Assembly: GCF_013626205.1 (NCBI RefSeq)
Contig: NZ_QHJE01000001.1
Location: 2,522,501 to 2,586,500, forward strand
DNA from: Hyphomicrobium methylovorum
Lineage (GTDB): Bacteria > Pseudomonadota > Alphaproteobacteria > Rhizobiales > Hyphomicrobiaceae
Direction: 5' to 3'
DNA: 64,000 bases
In this document: piece by piece, positions 16,245-28,909 of the stretch
Numbering within the stretch: the first letter of the stretch is position 1
How the letters are laid out: every line of letters starts with the position of its first letter
Program-made: the position numbers and the translations under genes
Notes under the pieces: generated by a model
What the model was told of the DNA's origin: nothing
Seen by the model: the letters and a program-made list of their open reading frames with translations, nothing else
Database searches by the model: none

Positions 16245-17021
16245 CTAGAAGGGTTCGACAACCTGAGTGACCGTAGGCGGGACTTCCGCCGTCGGCGAAT
16301 AGACGAAATCCAAAATCAGATTGAACGTGTCGGGCTGCCAGGGGGATGGGTATGTCCCTTCCGGCGCGCCCAGTAGTGCGGCGATCTCCGGCAACTTGCC
16401 GTGATGCCAGCAGATGACAATAGTTTTGCCGCTATAAACCGGGTTCGAATAAATCTCGGAGACGAGTTCCTCGAAATTTTTGTCCTCGATGTCGTGATGC
16501 ACTTCAAGGCCGAGTGCTTTGGCGAGCGGCGTTACGGTGTCGATCGAGCGGAAAGAATGCTTCGAGACGGCAGCAGCGAAGATGAAGTCCGGCTTTCCGA
16601 ACGTTTCTGGAATGTAGGTGACGAGCCGTTCGGCGCGCGCTTTGCCCGCTTCGGAAAGATGCATATCTGCTTGATCGCCGGTTTTTTCGGCGTGGCGCAT
16701 CAGCAGGATGCGCGCGGGGCCGGAATCGGTGCGCTCCGCCGCAACGACCGGCGTCGAGGAGAGGCCCGCGTAGCGGCAGGAGAGAAAGCCGACGGCATAA
16801 ATGACCAGCGGCATACCGAGCGCGAGCACGGCCGCCTTCAGATAATGCGTGATGAGGGCGGTGCGAAATTCGTAATGGGAGAAGAAGTCGTCCGGGCGAA
16901 CGCTTGATGACAGCAGCGGCGCATCAGTGCTGGCGCGCCAGGCAATAATTGCAATCCAGGCAAGACTCGCAACGGCCCAAACGCGTTGCAGCTGGCGGCA
17001 AGACTTCCGAAGATGTTTCAT
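16245..17021 (-). CDS. Membrane-anchored histidine phosphatase (phosphoglycerate mutase-like)
   Basis: A protein of 258 residues with two predicted transmembrane helices near the N-terminus (about 12-30 and 61-83), followed by a histidine phosphatase domain. The nucleophile motif is LLMRHAEKTGDQ, and the second catalytic histidine is in VICWHHGKLPEI. The family removes phosphate from small molecules or proteins; RHAEK-type members are diverse, so the substrate is open. The start at 17021 follows GAGGGA; the extra residues open upstream to 17063 are not supported. It is monocistronic, with a terminator-like palindrome on its downstream side. Confidence 0.75.
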   Translation of the reverse strand: MKHLRKSCRQLQRVWAVASLAWIAIIAWRASTDAPLLSSSVRPDDFFSHYEFRTALITHYLKAAVLALGMPLVIYAVGFLSCRYAGLSSTPVVAAERTDSGPARILLMRHAEKTGDQADMHLSEAGKARAERLVTYIPETFGKPDFIFAAAVSKHSFRSIDTVTPLAKALGLEVHHDIEDKNFEELVSEIYSNPVYSGKTIVICWHHGKLPEIAALLGAPEGTYPSPWQPDTFNLILDFVYSPTAEVPPTVTQVVEPF

Positions 17022-17264
17022 GCCGATTTTCCCTCGTATGGCCGGTGCTGAGGCTGCCCGCACGTATCGTATACCCCCGTGAGGCGACCAAGTCTTAACG
17101 AGGATTTAACGCTCGCGTCGTTAAAGAACCAGTGTGCAGACTTAAGTGATCCCTGTTCGCTATCGGATTGCCCTGCGTGGATGGGCACCCGCAATGGCGG
17201 CGCAAGGATCAGCGGCGAGTTTGCTTCGACATGAGGATTTTTCGCCAACGGTCGCTGGAATACG

Positions 17265-17570
17265 ATGGAAAGCTCTACACTCGATCGCGATCTCTTAGAC
17301 CAACTCGAACTCATTCCCGAGGTGGAACTGGCTGGATTCAGTGTCCGCGAAGGTCTGGCGGGCTCCGGGGTGACGCTTCTGCGTGGCCGCTCCTACATTG
17401 GAAGCTGGCGGGCAACGGATGAGGAACTGATTTGGGTCCCGGCAAATCTGGCCGAGCCGGGCCGCACCATGCCGACAGTCGAGGAAGCTCTACGCTTTAC
17501 GCTGCTTCTGATCCTCAAGAACATTGAAGACAAATCACCGAAACCGCAAAGGCGCGCGCAGGCTGGCTAA
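17265..17570 (+). CDS. Small hypothetical cytoplasmic protein
   Basis: A predicted protein of 101 residues, acidic at the N-terminus (ESSTLDRDLLDQLELIPEVELAGFSV), with a compact middle (GSGVTLLRGRSYIGSWRATDEELIWVP) and a helical end (TVEEALRFTLLLILKN). No signal peptide, membrane segment or known motif. Codon use and composition resemble neighbouring genes, and the frame has no competing ORF on the other strand. I do not recognise it. It lies 98 bases upstream of a membrane-protein gene on the same strand. Confidence 0.6.
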   Translation: MESSTLDRDLLDQLELIPEVELAGFSVREGLAGSGVTLLRGRSYIGSWRATDEELIWVPANLAEPGRTMPTVEEALRFTLLLILKNIEDKSPKPQRRAQAG

Positions 17571-17668
17571 ACTCCTCCGTGAGGCGGCGGTTGGTTGACC
17601 TTGACGTTCCTGGCCATGCATGCGCGGGATATTGACGTTATCTCGATTCCTTATTTTAGGAGGTGAGC

Positions 17669-18082
17669 ATGGCAGTCAAATCGGGCGGTGTTATTTCGGC
17701 AAGTCTTATTATTCTTATTCTTGTAGCCGCTGTAATCGGTGCAGGCGTTGCGCTTATTCTTCAAGATACCGGACTTGGATCACGGACGATCGCTATCGTT
17801 TCGGGCTTCATCGCTACGGTGATGGCGAGCGTCGCCCGTTACAAAATCATTTTCCTCGGTGCTGGGAAAGGAGCGGATGACTCGAGCGTTCCATCCCTCG
17901 TGTTGATCTATTCCGCGATTGCTTCGTTCGCTGGCAGTCTCGCTGCGCACGATCTTCATCGTCATCTGGCGGATAACATGGGCGTGGCGTTTCTGGGAGC
18001 GCTTGCGGGGCTCTTCTCCGCGATCCTGATGGCCATGCTGATGATTACCTATCACATGAATTCCGGTGCTCCGCGGATCTAA
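17669..18082 (+). CDS. Small four-helix membrane protein, unknown function
   Basis: A protein of 137 residues with about four predicted transmembrane helices: SASLIILILVAAVIGAGVAL, a segment at IAIVSGFIATVMASVA, LVLIYSAIASFAGSLAA, and GALAGLFSAILMAMLMITY. The ATG at 17669 sits five bases after AGGAGG, a strong ribosome binding site; an in-frame GTG at 17663 overlaps that site and is rejected. A polar loop carries HDLHRHLADN. No family recognised. A strong hairpin terminator follows it. Confidence 0.72.
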   Translation: MAVKSGGVISASLIILILVAAVIGAGVALILQDTGLGSRTIAIVSGFIATVMASVARYKIIFLGAGKGADDSSVPSLVLIYSAIASFAGSLAAHDLHRHLADNMGVAFLGALAGLFSAILMAMLMITYHMNSGAPRI

Positions 18083-18100
18083 CCTGCATCACCTTCAAAA

Positions 18101-18147
18101 ACGGCAAAACGCACGCCCTTTTGGAGCGTGCGTTTTTATTTGCCGTT
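18101..18147. terminator. Bidirectional terminator with nested stems
   Basis: An inner stem (ACGCACGC at 18109-18116 with GCGTGCGT at 18126-18133) lies within an outer pairing of ACGGCAAA with TTTGCCGT. T-runs follow on the plus strand and, as A-runs, precede it for the minus strand. It serves the membrane-protein gene and the converging DJ-1/PfpI gene. Confidence 0.88.
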
Positions 18148-18154
18148 TTGTCCG

Positions 18155-18733
18155 TTAGGCGGCGAGGACGGCGCGTTCGTGTTTGCCTTCTTCGATTTCC
18201 TCGATGATCTTGGCGACAAAGGCTTCAAGATCCTGCGGGTTGCGGCTTGTTACGATGCCTTGGTCTGCCACCGCGGGTTCATCGACCCAGTTGGCGCCTG
18301 CGTTGATCATGTCCGTCTTTATCGAACTATAGGACGTTGCCTTGCGTCCGCGCACCGCGTTGGCTTCGATGAGCAGCCAAGGCGCATGGCAAATTGCGGC
18401 GACGACTTTGCCTTCTTCGATGAACGCTTTGATGAGCTTCATAGCTTCCGGCGATTGGCGCAAAGAGTCGGGATTCATCTGGCCGCCTGGAAGAACGATG
18501 GCGTCATACAGCGAAGTCGAAACGTCCGACAGTTCGGCATCCACTTTCACTGGCTTGCCCCAGTCGTGCTTTTGCCATCCGGTGATCGACTCTTTTTGTT
18601 TGCGCTCTTTGGGCGCGGCGACGTGAACAAGCTGCGCAACTGCTTTCAGCTTGTTGAGAGGAACTTCGAGTTCGGATTGCTCAAAGCCGTCCGTCGCAAG
18701 GATGAGAATTTTCGCGTTCTTTATTTTTGGCAT
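18155..18733 (-). CDS. DJ-1/PfpI-family protein (type 1 glutamine amidotransferase fold)
   Basis: A protein of 192 residues. The nucleophile elbow is AAICHAPW with Cys115 and His116, and Glu18 is in the conserved DGFEQSEL. VLPGGQMNPDSLRQ is also a family signature. Members include PfpI/YhbO-type proteins reported as proteases, glyoxalases or deglycases. These claims are disputed, so I assign fold and family only; a role against glyoxal-type aldehydes is possible. I start at the ATG at 18733, which has AAGGAGA at normal spacing; a GTG two codons earlier is too close to that site. Confidence 0.88.
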   Translation of the reverse strand: MPKIKNAKILILATDGFEQSELEVPLNKLKAVAQLVHVAAPKERKQKESITGWQKHDWGKPVKVDAELSDVSTSLYDAIVLPGGQMNPDSLRQSPEAMKLIKAFIEEGKVVAAICHAPWLLIEANAVRGRKATSYSSIKTDMINAGANWVDEPAVADQGIVTSRNPQDLEAFVAKIIEEIEEGKHERAVLAA

Positions 18734-18877
18734 GGTCACTCTCCTTGAAACTTACATTCTAGGAGAACGACGGATATGCGCAGGCGTTCCGCACGTGCGC
18801 GGAAGCGCGCGGAAACGTCCGAAATTTAGCGGGTTTTTCTCGGGAACGCGGTCGATACTGCGCAGACGTGACGTCGC

Positions 18878-21742
<2,865 letters not shown>

Positions 21743-21986
21743 GGTGCAAATATAGATAGGCAAGCGCCCGGTATAAAGCCCGCAATGGATTTCCGCCAAA
21801 ATACCGCGCGGACTGGGTTTTTCGGGAGGGCTCCTTACGGAAGAGTAAGTTCCTCCGGTGTGGAAAAGGGTGATAGCGAAAACATGCGGTCGCGATCCTA
21901 TGGAACGTATCTCGACCGATGCGGTTCAGGGGGATGAGCCGTCAGCAGGCCGGTTGATCCCAACTACGCGAAACACGGAGATTAAG

Positions 21987-22223
21987 ATGATTTCTATTAA
22001 AGCTGTTGCAGCGGCGGCGGTGGCGATGGTTGCTCTTGGCAGTGGCGTTGCCATGGCCAAAACCGCGAAGACGGCAGCGACGCCGGTGGTGCACTCGCCG
22101 GAATCGATCGAATGCTCGAAGCAGGCCGATGCGAAGGGTTTGCATGGCAAGGACCGGAAGAAATTCCGTGCGTCCTGCAAAAAGGATCTCATGAACCAGC
22201 ATAAGGGCGAGAAGAAATCTTAA
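21987..22223 (+). CDS. PsiF-repeat secreted protein
   Basis: A small exported protein of 78 residues. The signal peptide ends at about VAMAK (residues 1-24). The mature part contains one PsiF-type repeat (ECSKQADAKGLHGKDRKKF, then RASCKKDL), the motif of the phosphate-starvation-inducible PsiF family of unknown biochemical role. Two cysteines flank the motif. GGAG lies six bases before the ATG at 21987; the upstream open frame from 21858 is not part of the gene. Phosphate control is known for the E. coli namesake, but I see no clear Pho box here. A strong terminator follows. Confidence 0.8.
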   Translation: MISIKAVAAAAVAMVALGSGVAMAKTAKTAATPVVHSPESIECSKQADAKGLHGKDRKKFRASCKKDLMNQHKGEKKS

Positions 22224-22251
22224 ACGCTTTTCCTCCTGGTATCGATCTTTG

Positions 22252-22280
22252 GCCCCGCCGCGCATAACGGCGGGGCTTTT
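22252..22280 (+). terminator. Rho-independent terminator of the PsiF-repeat gene
   Basis: GCCCCGCCG at 22252-22260 pairs with CGGCGGGGC at 22268-22276 around a seven-base loop, followed by TTTT. Confidence 0.9.
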
Positions 22281-22371
22281 CGTTTGCGGACGCGACACTT
22301 CCGATGGTCGTGCCTCATCACTACGTTGAGACCGTTAAACTGGTGAACGTTGCGATCAGGAGGATGTTTTC

Positions 22372-23094
22372 ATGGCGGACAGCAAGCGAATGAAGACGGC
22401 CCTTGTAACTGGCGCCAACCGCGGCATCGGCTTCGAGATTGCGTGTCAGCTCGCGCGGGCTGGCATCAAGGTGCTCGCCGGTGTGCGGACGAATGAGAGG
22501 GCGCTTACTGCGCGTGAGGCATTCGCCAAAGCGAGCGTAGCAGTCGATCCGGTCGTGCTCGACATCGCGGATGCAGCGGGCATGCCATCCGTGTTGGCGG
22601 ATATCGAGCGGCTGCACGGAGCGATCGGTATTCTCGTCAACAATGCCGCGATCCTGATCGACGAGCCCGGCGGGTTCGATGCGAGTTTCTTCGATATGAC
22701 CGACGAGACTTTGCAGCGGACGTGGACGACGAATGTACTCGGCCCGGCAGTGACGATGCGTACGCTCGTTCCCGGAATGATTGAGCGCGGTTACGGGAGG
22801 GTGGTGAACATCTCCTCGATCGCTGGCCAACTTAGCAGCATGAGTTCAGGGTTTCCGGCGTATCGCGTATCGAAGACAGCGCTCAATGCGTTGACGCGGA
22901 TTGCGGCGGCTGAAGCGCCAGGAGACGTCAAAATCAACGCGTGCTCGCCGGGGTGGGTGAGAACCGACATGGGTGGGCCGTGCGCCGAGCGGACTCCAGC
23001 GCAAGGCGCGGAGACGGCCGTCTGGCTGGCGCAGCTACCCGCAAGCGGACCAACGGGCGGATTCTTTCACGACAAGAAGCCCATTGATTGGTGA
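22372..23094 (+). CDS. Short-chain dehydrogenase/reductase, carbonyl reductase-like
   Basis: A classical SDR of 240 residues. The cofactor motif is TGANRGIG, then NNAAI, the catalytic serine in NISSIAG, and YRVSK with the catalytic Tyr and Lys. The TGANRGIG pattern with R after the glycine region suggests NADPH preference and carbonyl-reductase relatives acting on aldehydes, ketones or quinones. AGGAGGA lies eight bases before the ATG. It is a single gene ending close to a converging membrane-protein gene. Family secure; substrate unknown. Confidence 0.87.
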   Translation: MADSKRMKTALVTGANRGIGFEIACQLARAGIKVLAGVRTNERALTAREAFAKASVAVDPVVLDIADAAGMPSVLADIERLHGAIGILVNNAAILIDEPGGFDASFFDMTDETLQRTWTTNVLGPAVTMRTLVPGMIERGYGRVVNISSIAGQLSSMSSGFPAYRVSKTALNALTRIAAAEAPGDVKINACSPGWVRTDMGGPCAERTPAQGAETAVWLAQLPASGPTGGFFHDKKPIDW

Positions 23095-23162
23095 CTCGCG
23101 TGGGCGAGAGTCGCGGGGCTGATAGCCCAACGATTAAACAGGAATAGCCGGGTCAGACGAGA

Positions 23163-23660
23163 TTAGAGCGTGCGTCCGCCGCGCGATCCCATGACCAGCG
23201 ACGGGTCACCCTGATCAACTTCCATGATGAAGCGGATGGGGCGTGCTGTGGTGTCGGCAGAGTCGCGCGCGGTCACGAGCACGAAGTGCGTCGGCCCGGC
23301 GGCGTTGCTAATCTTGGTCGTCTTGGGTTCGAAGTCTGAGACGGTCGAGACTTCGAGAGTACGGTGCCGGCCGGCCAACGTCATCGACAGCTGATCGCCA
23401 ACCGAGATGGTTTTGGATACGGGACCGCCGCCGCTGCCGTCACGGCGCATGGCCGTCAGCCAAAAATCTTCGGAGCCGGAAATCGGCGCAGCGGAGGCGA
23501 TTCGCTGGTTGACCGTGGATTCAGACTTCGTCAGCGCCGTCGCGAAGCTCGATCGCAGGACATTTTCGCTGCTGGCCAACAAGGATGCACCCGCCAGGGC
23601 GATCATTGCCGCGCCTGAGCAGAGCCCCAGCCAGATTGGGCGAATGTTCTGCCTCGTCAT
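23163..23660 (-). CDS. Signal-anchored protein of unknown function
   Basis: A protein of 165 residues with one N-terminal hydrophobic segment (about 10-32, WLGLCSGAAMIALAGASLLA), either a signal peptide or anchor. The remainder is predicted beta-rich and periplasmic (SVGDQLSMTLAGRHRTLEV, then HFVLVTARDSADTT and RFIMEVDQGDPS). GGAGGT precedes the ATG at 23660 at ideal spacing. No family recognised. It follows the two-helix membrane-protein gene at 23786 on the same strand across a 125-base gap, so joint transcription is possible but unproven. Confidence 0.65.
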   Translation of the reverse strand: MTRQNIRPIWLGLCSGAAMIALAGASLLASSENVLRSSFATALTKSESTVNQRIASAAPISGSEDFWLTAMRRDGSGGGPVSKTISVGDQLSMTLAGRHRTLEVSTVSDFEPKTTKISNAAGPTHFVLVTARDSADTTARPIRFIMEVDQGDPSLVMGSRGGRTL

Positions 23661-23785
23661 GCTTCGGACCTCCACCAATCTTCTGCAATTAATAAAGTAG
23701 GGTAGGGACGAACCGTTTCCGTATCATTGGTACAAATCAGAATGCGGCAATTCAATAGCGATGCCGCAAAGGATTACAGTTATGC

Positions 23786-24232
23786 CTATTCCGCAGCAGG
23801 GGACTGCCGGTTCCGACTGGTGTAAACGCGGCGTAAGTGCCTGAAAAAGAAGAGATCCAAGGCCACAAGGAAAGATAGGGAGAGCCCCAGCAGGGCCCAA
23901 GCGGCGGTTTTCCCTGTGCGCCGGAATACCGCATCTGCCTTTTGGTCGGATGCAGTCGAGATTTGGAAGACGGATGCGGGCTTGGAGCTTGTTACCGCGT
24001 TCGCTCCAAGGGACGTTGGAAGGTGATCAATTCCGTTCACGGCCGCCGAGATCGGATGTGCGTGAACCTTCTCGCTCGTCGTCGTTATGACGGTGAGGGC
24101 AAGGAACACCGAGGCCGCCACCGCCGCATCGAACATCGGACGAATGAGCCGGGACCGGCGGCGGGGCTTTCTCCGCGCAACAGGCGCGGGTTGTTGCCGT
24201 AAATGACGCTTGTACGTGTTTCCATCATCCAT
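23786..24232 (-). CDS. Two-helix membrane protein with basic N-terminus, unknown function
   Basis: A protein of 148 residues. A strongly basic cytoplasmic N-terminus (VARRKPRRRSRLIRP) precedes a first membrane helix (FDAAVAASVFLALTVI), a periplasmic loop of about 50 residues, and a second helix (TAAWALLGLSLSFLVALDLFFF), after which the basic RHLRRVY stays inside by the positive-inside rule. No known domain. It could act with the signal-anchored protein at 23163, since both would face the periplasm, but only position suggests it. Confidence 0.62.
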   Translation of the reverse strand: MDDGNTYKRHLRQQPAPVARRKPRRRSRLIRPMFDAAVAASVFLALTVITTTSEKVHAHPISAAVNGIDHLPTSLGANAVTSSKPASVFQISTASDQKADAVFRRTGKTAAWALLGLSLSFLVALDLFFFRHLRRVYTSRNRQSPAAE

Positions 24233-24495
24233 GCCTGGACATCTCCACCGTCACTCCGCTCGGATCGTACCTGAGCTAAGCGGGAGGTTGGCTGCCGGGT
24301 TGGGCGCTCGTGGGTTCGGAATGTGGCGCTGGACGTGCTATTTTCTGAACCTAAGCCATTCGTGGCCTACAGTTGCGTTGCGGCATCACTGGTTCGAGCG
24401 TCGACTGATAAGCCTCCTCAAGCCCGGAAAAGTCGCGGTTCTGGGCAATTGGTCGACTTGCAGTGTGACGTGCTTGCTATTACGGTCCGCGCCGC
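24233..24495. other. Intergenic region upstream of aatA
   Basis: I see no credible gene or RNA here; it must contain the promoters for the leftward membrane-protein gene and for the aminotransferase. Confidence 0.45.
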
Positions 24496-25755
<1,260 letters not shown>

Positions 25756-25761
25756 GCCAAC

Positions 25762-25788
25762 AAAAAAGCGCGCCAGATGGCGCGCTTG
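25762..25788 (-). terminator. Terminator between aatA and a small minus-strand gene
   Basis: AAGCGCGCC at 25766-25774 pairs with GGCGCGCTT at 25779-25787 over a four-base loop. The run of six A at its left end becomes a U-tract for the minus-strand transcript. Confidence 0.85.
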
Positions 25789-25819
25789 CGTTCGCGTATG
25801 CCCAAAGATCCGATCAGGA

Positions 25820-26068
25820 TCAGGCGGCTGTTGCGCTCCGTCCCGCGACGCGGTCTGTGAGCCAATCCCACGCATGGGCGACATAACCAGAGAGCGGCTT
25901 GCCGTCTATTGCCGGGACCACGGGGCGCCAAATCGCGATTTCCGTAGTCGGCTGCGATTTGAACTCTAGAATTTCCGGCTCCGCACCGAAGTTCGTCGGT
26001 AGCTCTTCCTCGGCCGCCATCACGTAACCGGCAGCTTCGGCAGCGGACATCAGTGTTTTAATACTCAT
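25820..26068 (-). CDS. Small hypothetical protein
   Basis: A predicted cytoplasmic protein of 82 residues. The N-terminal half is acidic (SAAEAAGYVMAAEEELPTNFGAEPEILEF); the second half contains AIWRPVVPAIDGKPLSGYVAHAWDWLTDRV. No signal, membrane helix or known motif. GAGG lies seven bases before the ATG at 26068. It is followed by a clear terminator, which supports a real transcript. I do not recognise the family. Confidence 0.6.
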   Translation of the reverse strand: MSIKTLMSAAEAAGYVMAAEEELPTNFGAEPEILEFKSQPTTEIAIWRPVVPAIDGKPLSGYVAHAWDWLTDRVAGRSATAA

Positions 26069-26435
26069 ACCCAGCCTCGCATTCCTGAGCCGAATACCGT
26101 TCGGCCCCATTTCCGAATTGTACGCTCACGCCTCTTAATACGCGCCAAACACGGAAGAGTTCATGATGAGCTAAGTTGAAAGTTATTCAAGTGATTTTTA
26201 TTTCGTCAGATTTCATTTGACGATTTTGTTATGTCCGCACGCGGACTTAGCGTGCTGCATCGCCGCGCAAACCGGACTTATGCTATCGCACCGCAGTACG
26301 ACAGTTTCACGAAACCGTGCAGCAATTCCCGTTGTGCGGGTTCGGCTTTAGGGACAGCATGGTTGTTGCCGTGCCTTTCCGAGGTGCGGGGTGCGGCCCA
26401 GTGCTGGCGCGCGCCTCGCAATGTCGGAGGCAATC
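26069..26435. other. Divergent intergenic region before the EF-G-like gene
   Basis: No credible gene. A weak CGTCA...TGACG hairpin followed by ATTTTGTT lies near 26207-26230; I do not call it a terminator. Promoters for the flanking divergent genes must be here. Confidence 0.4.
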
Positions 26436-28520
26436 ATGACGAGTTCAGATGGCCCAACGGGCAGAAACGGCGCTCAAGGCAGGAGGAATGGGGTCCGCGG
26501 CGCGCGCTGCATCGCGCTGATCGGGCCCTTCGCAAGCGGCAAGACAACACTTCTGGAAGCTATTCTTGCTCGCACCGGACGTATATCGAGGCCCGGCTCG
26601 ATCGCAGCGAATTCCACGGTCGGCGACAACACTCCGGAAGCACGCAATCATGCGATGAGTGTCGGTCTCAACGTGGCGAGCATTTCGTTTCTCGACGACG
26701 AATTTACTTTCATCGATTGCCCAGGCTCGGTCGAGTTCGCACATGAAGGCGCCCTTGCGCTGCCAGCGTGCGACATGGCCGTGGTGGTGTGCGAGGCTGA
26801 TGCGAAACGCGTTCCGGCCGTGCAACTCATCCTGAAGCAGTTGAACGAGGCGAAGGTCCCCCATCTTCTGTTTTTGAACAAGGTCGACATTTCGCAAGCC
26901 GCGATTGCCGACATCATTCCGAACCTGCAGCCGGCGAGCGAAAAGCCGCTCGTGTTGCGCCAAATTCCGATTTCCGAGAACGGCGTCGCTACAGGATTTG
27001 TCGATCTCGCTTCGGAGCGGGCTTACGTTTATCGCGAACGTGCGCAGAGCGAGATCATCGAGCTGCCGAAGGGTATCGCAAGCGACGAGAAGGTCGCTCG
27101 TTTCCAGATGCTCGAAAAGCTTGCTGACTACGATGACGAGCTCATGGAGCAGTTGCTCAGCGATGTCACTCCGGCCAACGATCGCGTCTTCGACGATCTC
27201 ACGAAGGAGTTGAAGGACGGATTGATCTGCCCGGTTCTGATCGGCTCGGCGGAGAGAGGCAACGGCATTCTCCGATTGCTCAAAGCGCTCCGGCACGAAT
27301 GTCCGTTCGTGGATGAAACTGCGGCGCGTCTCGGATTGAGCGACGTTCCTTCAGCCGCCTATGTGTTCAAGAGCGTGCACACCAAGGCCGGTGGCAAGCT
27401 CTCGTTCGTTCGCGTGCTGACGGGGGAAATTCCGGACGGCGCGATCGTTACGGGTCGCGATGGGCAAGAGGTGCGCGCTGCAGGTATCTTCTCGATCCAG
27501 GGTGAGGAGACGAGTAAGCGCAGCGGTGCGAAAGCCGGTGACACGATTGCGCTTGGCCGGCTCGATGCGATCCATTCGGGTGAAACGATCACTGTTGGGA
27601 AAACGCCCATTCGGCAGATTTCCACGCCGGATGCACCGCAACCCGTTCTGGCAATCGGGCTCGGTCTCAAGGATCGCAAGGACGAGGTCAAGTTGTCAGC
27701 CGCGGCTGCCAAGCTCGTCGATGAGGATCCCTCTCTCGTTCTCGAACACAACGCCGACATGCATCAGATCTTGCTGCACGGTCAGGGCGAGATGCATTTG
27801 CGCGTGTCGCTCGAACGGCTACAGCGCAAGTACGGCATCGAAGTTGTGCGCGAGCGACGGCGTGTCGGTTACAAGGAAACGATCAAGTCGGGAACGGAAG
27901 TGCGCGGGCGGCACAAGAAGCAGTCTGGCGGACACGGGCAATTCGGCGATGTGAAACTCGACATTCAGCCGTTGCCGCGGAGTACGGGCGTGATGTTTGG
28001 TGAGAAGATCACCGGCGGCGCTATTCCCCGGAACTTCATACCGTCTGTTGAGATCGGCGTGCGGGATTATCTCAGCGAGGGACCGCTCGGTTTTCCGGTG
28101 GTGGATGTCTCTGTGACGCTGATGGACGGGTCGTTCCATTCGGTCGATTCATCCGACATGGCGTTTCGGCAGGCGGGGCGGCTCGCGATGACAGAAGGAA
28201 TGCCGAAGTGCAATCCGGTGTTGCTCGAGCCGATCATGTCCGTTTCGATTGTGGTTCCGTCGGAAAGCAATGCGCGCATCAACGGCATTATTTCACAACG
28301 GCGCGGCCAGATTTTGGGCTTCGATGCGCGGCCGGAGTGGCCCGGCTGGGACGTGATTCAAGCGCATATTCCGGAAGCAGAGATGGACAACCTCATCATC
28401 GATCTCAGATCGGCGACGGCTGGTGTCGGCTCATTTACATCTGGCTTCGATCATCTGGCCGAGGTTTCGGGCAGGCTTAAGGATCAGGTGTTGGCGGCGA
28501 GTAAGGCTGTCGCCGCGTAA
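26436..28520 (+). CDS. Elongation factor G-like GTPase (paralogue, not canonical EF-G)
   Basis: A translational-GTPase-family protein of 694 residues with the five-domain EF-G layout. G1 is GPFASGKTT (30-38), G3 is DCPG (94-97) where canonical EF-G has DTPG, and G4 is NKVD (148-151). The switch I region reads EARNHAMSVGLN instead of the usual RGITI, so the Mg-binding threonine seems absent. Domain IV is recognisable (GGHGQFGDVKLDIQPL). Such EF-G-like proteins occur beside true EF-G in many bacteria; their role is unsettled. ATG 26436 follows GGAGG by seven bases. A strong terminator follows. Confidence 0.85.
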   Translation: MTSSDGPTGRNGAQGRRNGVRGARCIALIGPFASGKTTLLEAILARTGRISRPGSIAANSTVGDNTPEARNHAMSVGLNVASISFLDDEFTFIDCPGSVEFAHEGALALPACDMAVVVCEADAKRVPAVQLILKQLNEAKVPHLLFLNKVDISQAAIADIIPNLQPASEKPLVLRQIPISENGVATGFVDLASERAYVYRERAQSEIIELPKGIASDEKVARFQMLEKLADYDDELMEQLLSDVTPANDRVFDDLTKELKDGLICPVLIGSAERGNGILRLLKALRHECPFVDETAARLGLSDVPSAAYVFKSVHTKAGGKLSFVRVLTGEIPDGAIVTGRDGQEVRAAGIFSIQGEETSKRSGAKAGDTIALGRLDAIHSGETITVGKTPIRQISTPDAPQPVLAIGLGLKDRKDEVKLSAAAAKLVDEDPSLVLEHNADMHQILLHGQGEMHLRVSLERLQRKYGIEVVRERRRVGYKETIKSGTEVRGRHKKQSGGHGQFGDVKLDIQPLPRSTGVMFGEKITGGAIPRNFIPSVEIGVRDYLSEGPLGFPVVDVSVTLMDGSFHSVDSSDMAFRQAGRLAMTEGMPKCNPVLLEPIMSVSIVVPSESNARINGIISQRRGQILGFDARPEWPGWDVIQAHIPEAEMDNLIIDLRSATAGVGSFTSGFDHLAEVSGRLKDQVLAASKAVAA

Positions 28521-28530
28521 CGTGAAACGG

Positions 28531-28563
28531 AAAAGGGCAAAGCATGTTGCTTTGCCCTTTTTT
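28531..28563. terminator. Strong bidirectional terminator
   Basis: A 14-base perfect stem (28531-28544 with 28548-28561, inner arm GGGCAAAGCA) has a TGT loop and ends in a T-run on the plus strand and, mirrored, on the minus strand. It separates the EF-G-like gene from the end of the fds operon. Confidence 0.92.
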
Positions 28564-28566
28564 CAT

Positions 28567-28875
28567 TTAGCCCGCATCTCCACCGCCATCGGCAAAGCTC
28601 GGCTCAGCGCCTTTCGGCGCGCCTTTGCGCGGATTGACCGTAACTTTCCGGCCGGTCGACTTCGGACCCTTGTAGTAGTCCGACATGGCTTCGATGAATA
28701 ACGTCGAGAGGCCGTCTCCGCCTTTGTCGAGATAGGCCTTCATCTCATTGCGCATGCGCGGTTCCCAAGAATTGTGGATGTGCTTTGCGATGCCATCCAG
28801 CGCTTCAGCTTTGGGATAAACCGAGAAGTACTGGCTAATTTGGTTCGCCATGCGAACAAGGTCGGAACTTTTCAT
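28567..28875 (-). CDS. fdsD: Formate dehydrogenase delta subunit FdsD
   Basis: Small accessory subunit of the soluble NAD-dependent formate dehydrogenase, needed in related systems for a stable active enzyme, though it carries no cofactor. The 102-residue protein begins MKSSDLVRMANQISQYF and contains HIHNSWEPRMRNEM, the FdsD signature for interaction with the large subunit. The C-terminus is flexible and Gly/Pro-rich. It is the last gene of the operon G-B-A-C-D, 34 bases after fdsC, and is closed by a strong terminator. Identity is secure from sequence and position. Confidence 0.93.
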   Translation of the reverse strand: MKSSDLVRMANQISQYFSVYPKAEALDGIAKHIHNSWEPRMRNEMKAYLDKGGDGLSTLFIEAMSDYYKGPKSTGRKVTVNPRKGAPKGAEPSFADGGGDAG

Positions 28876-28909
28876 TATCTCACCGGTGTCGTTTTGACTG
28901 TTGCTTGGG

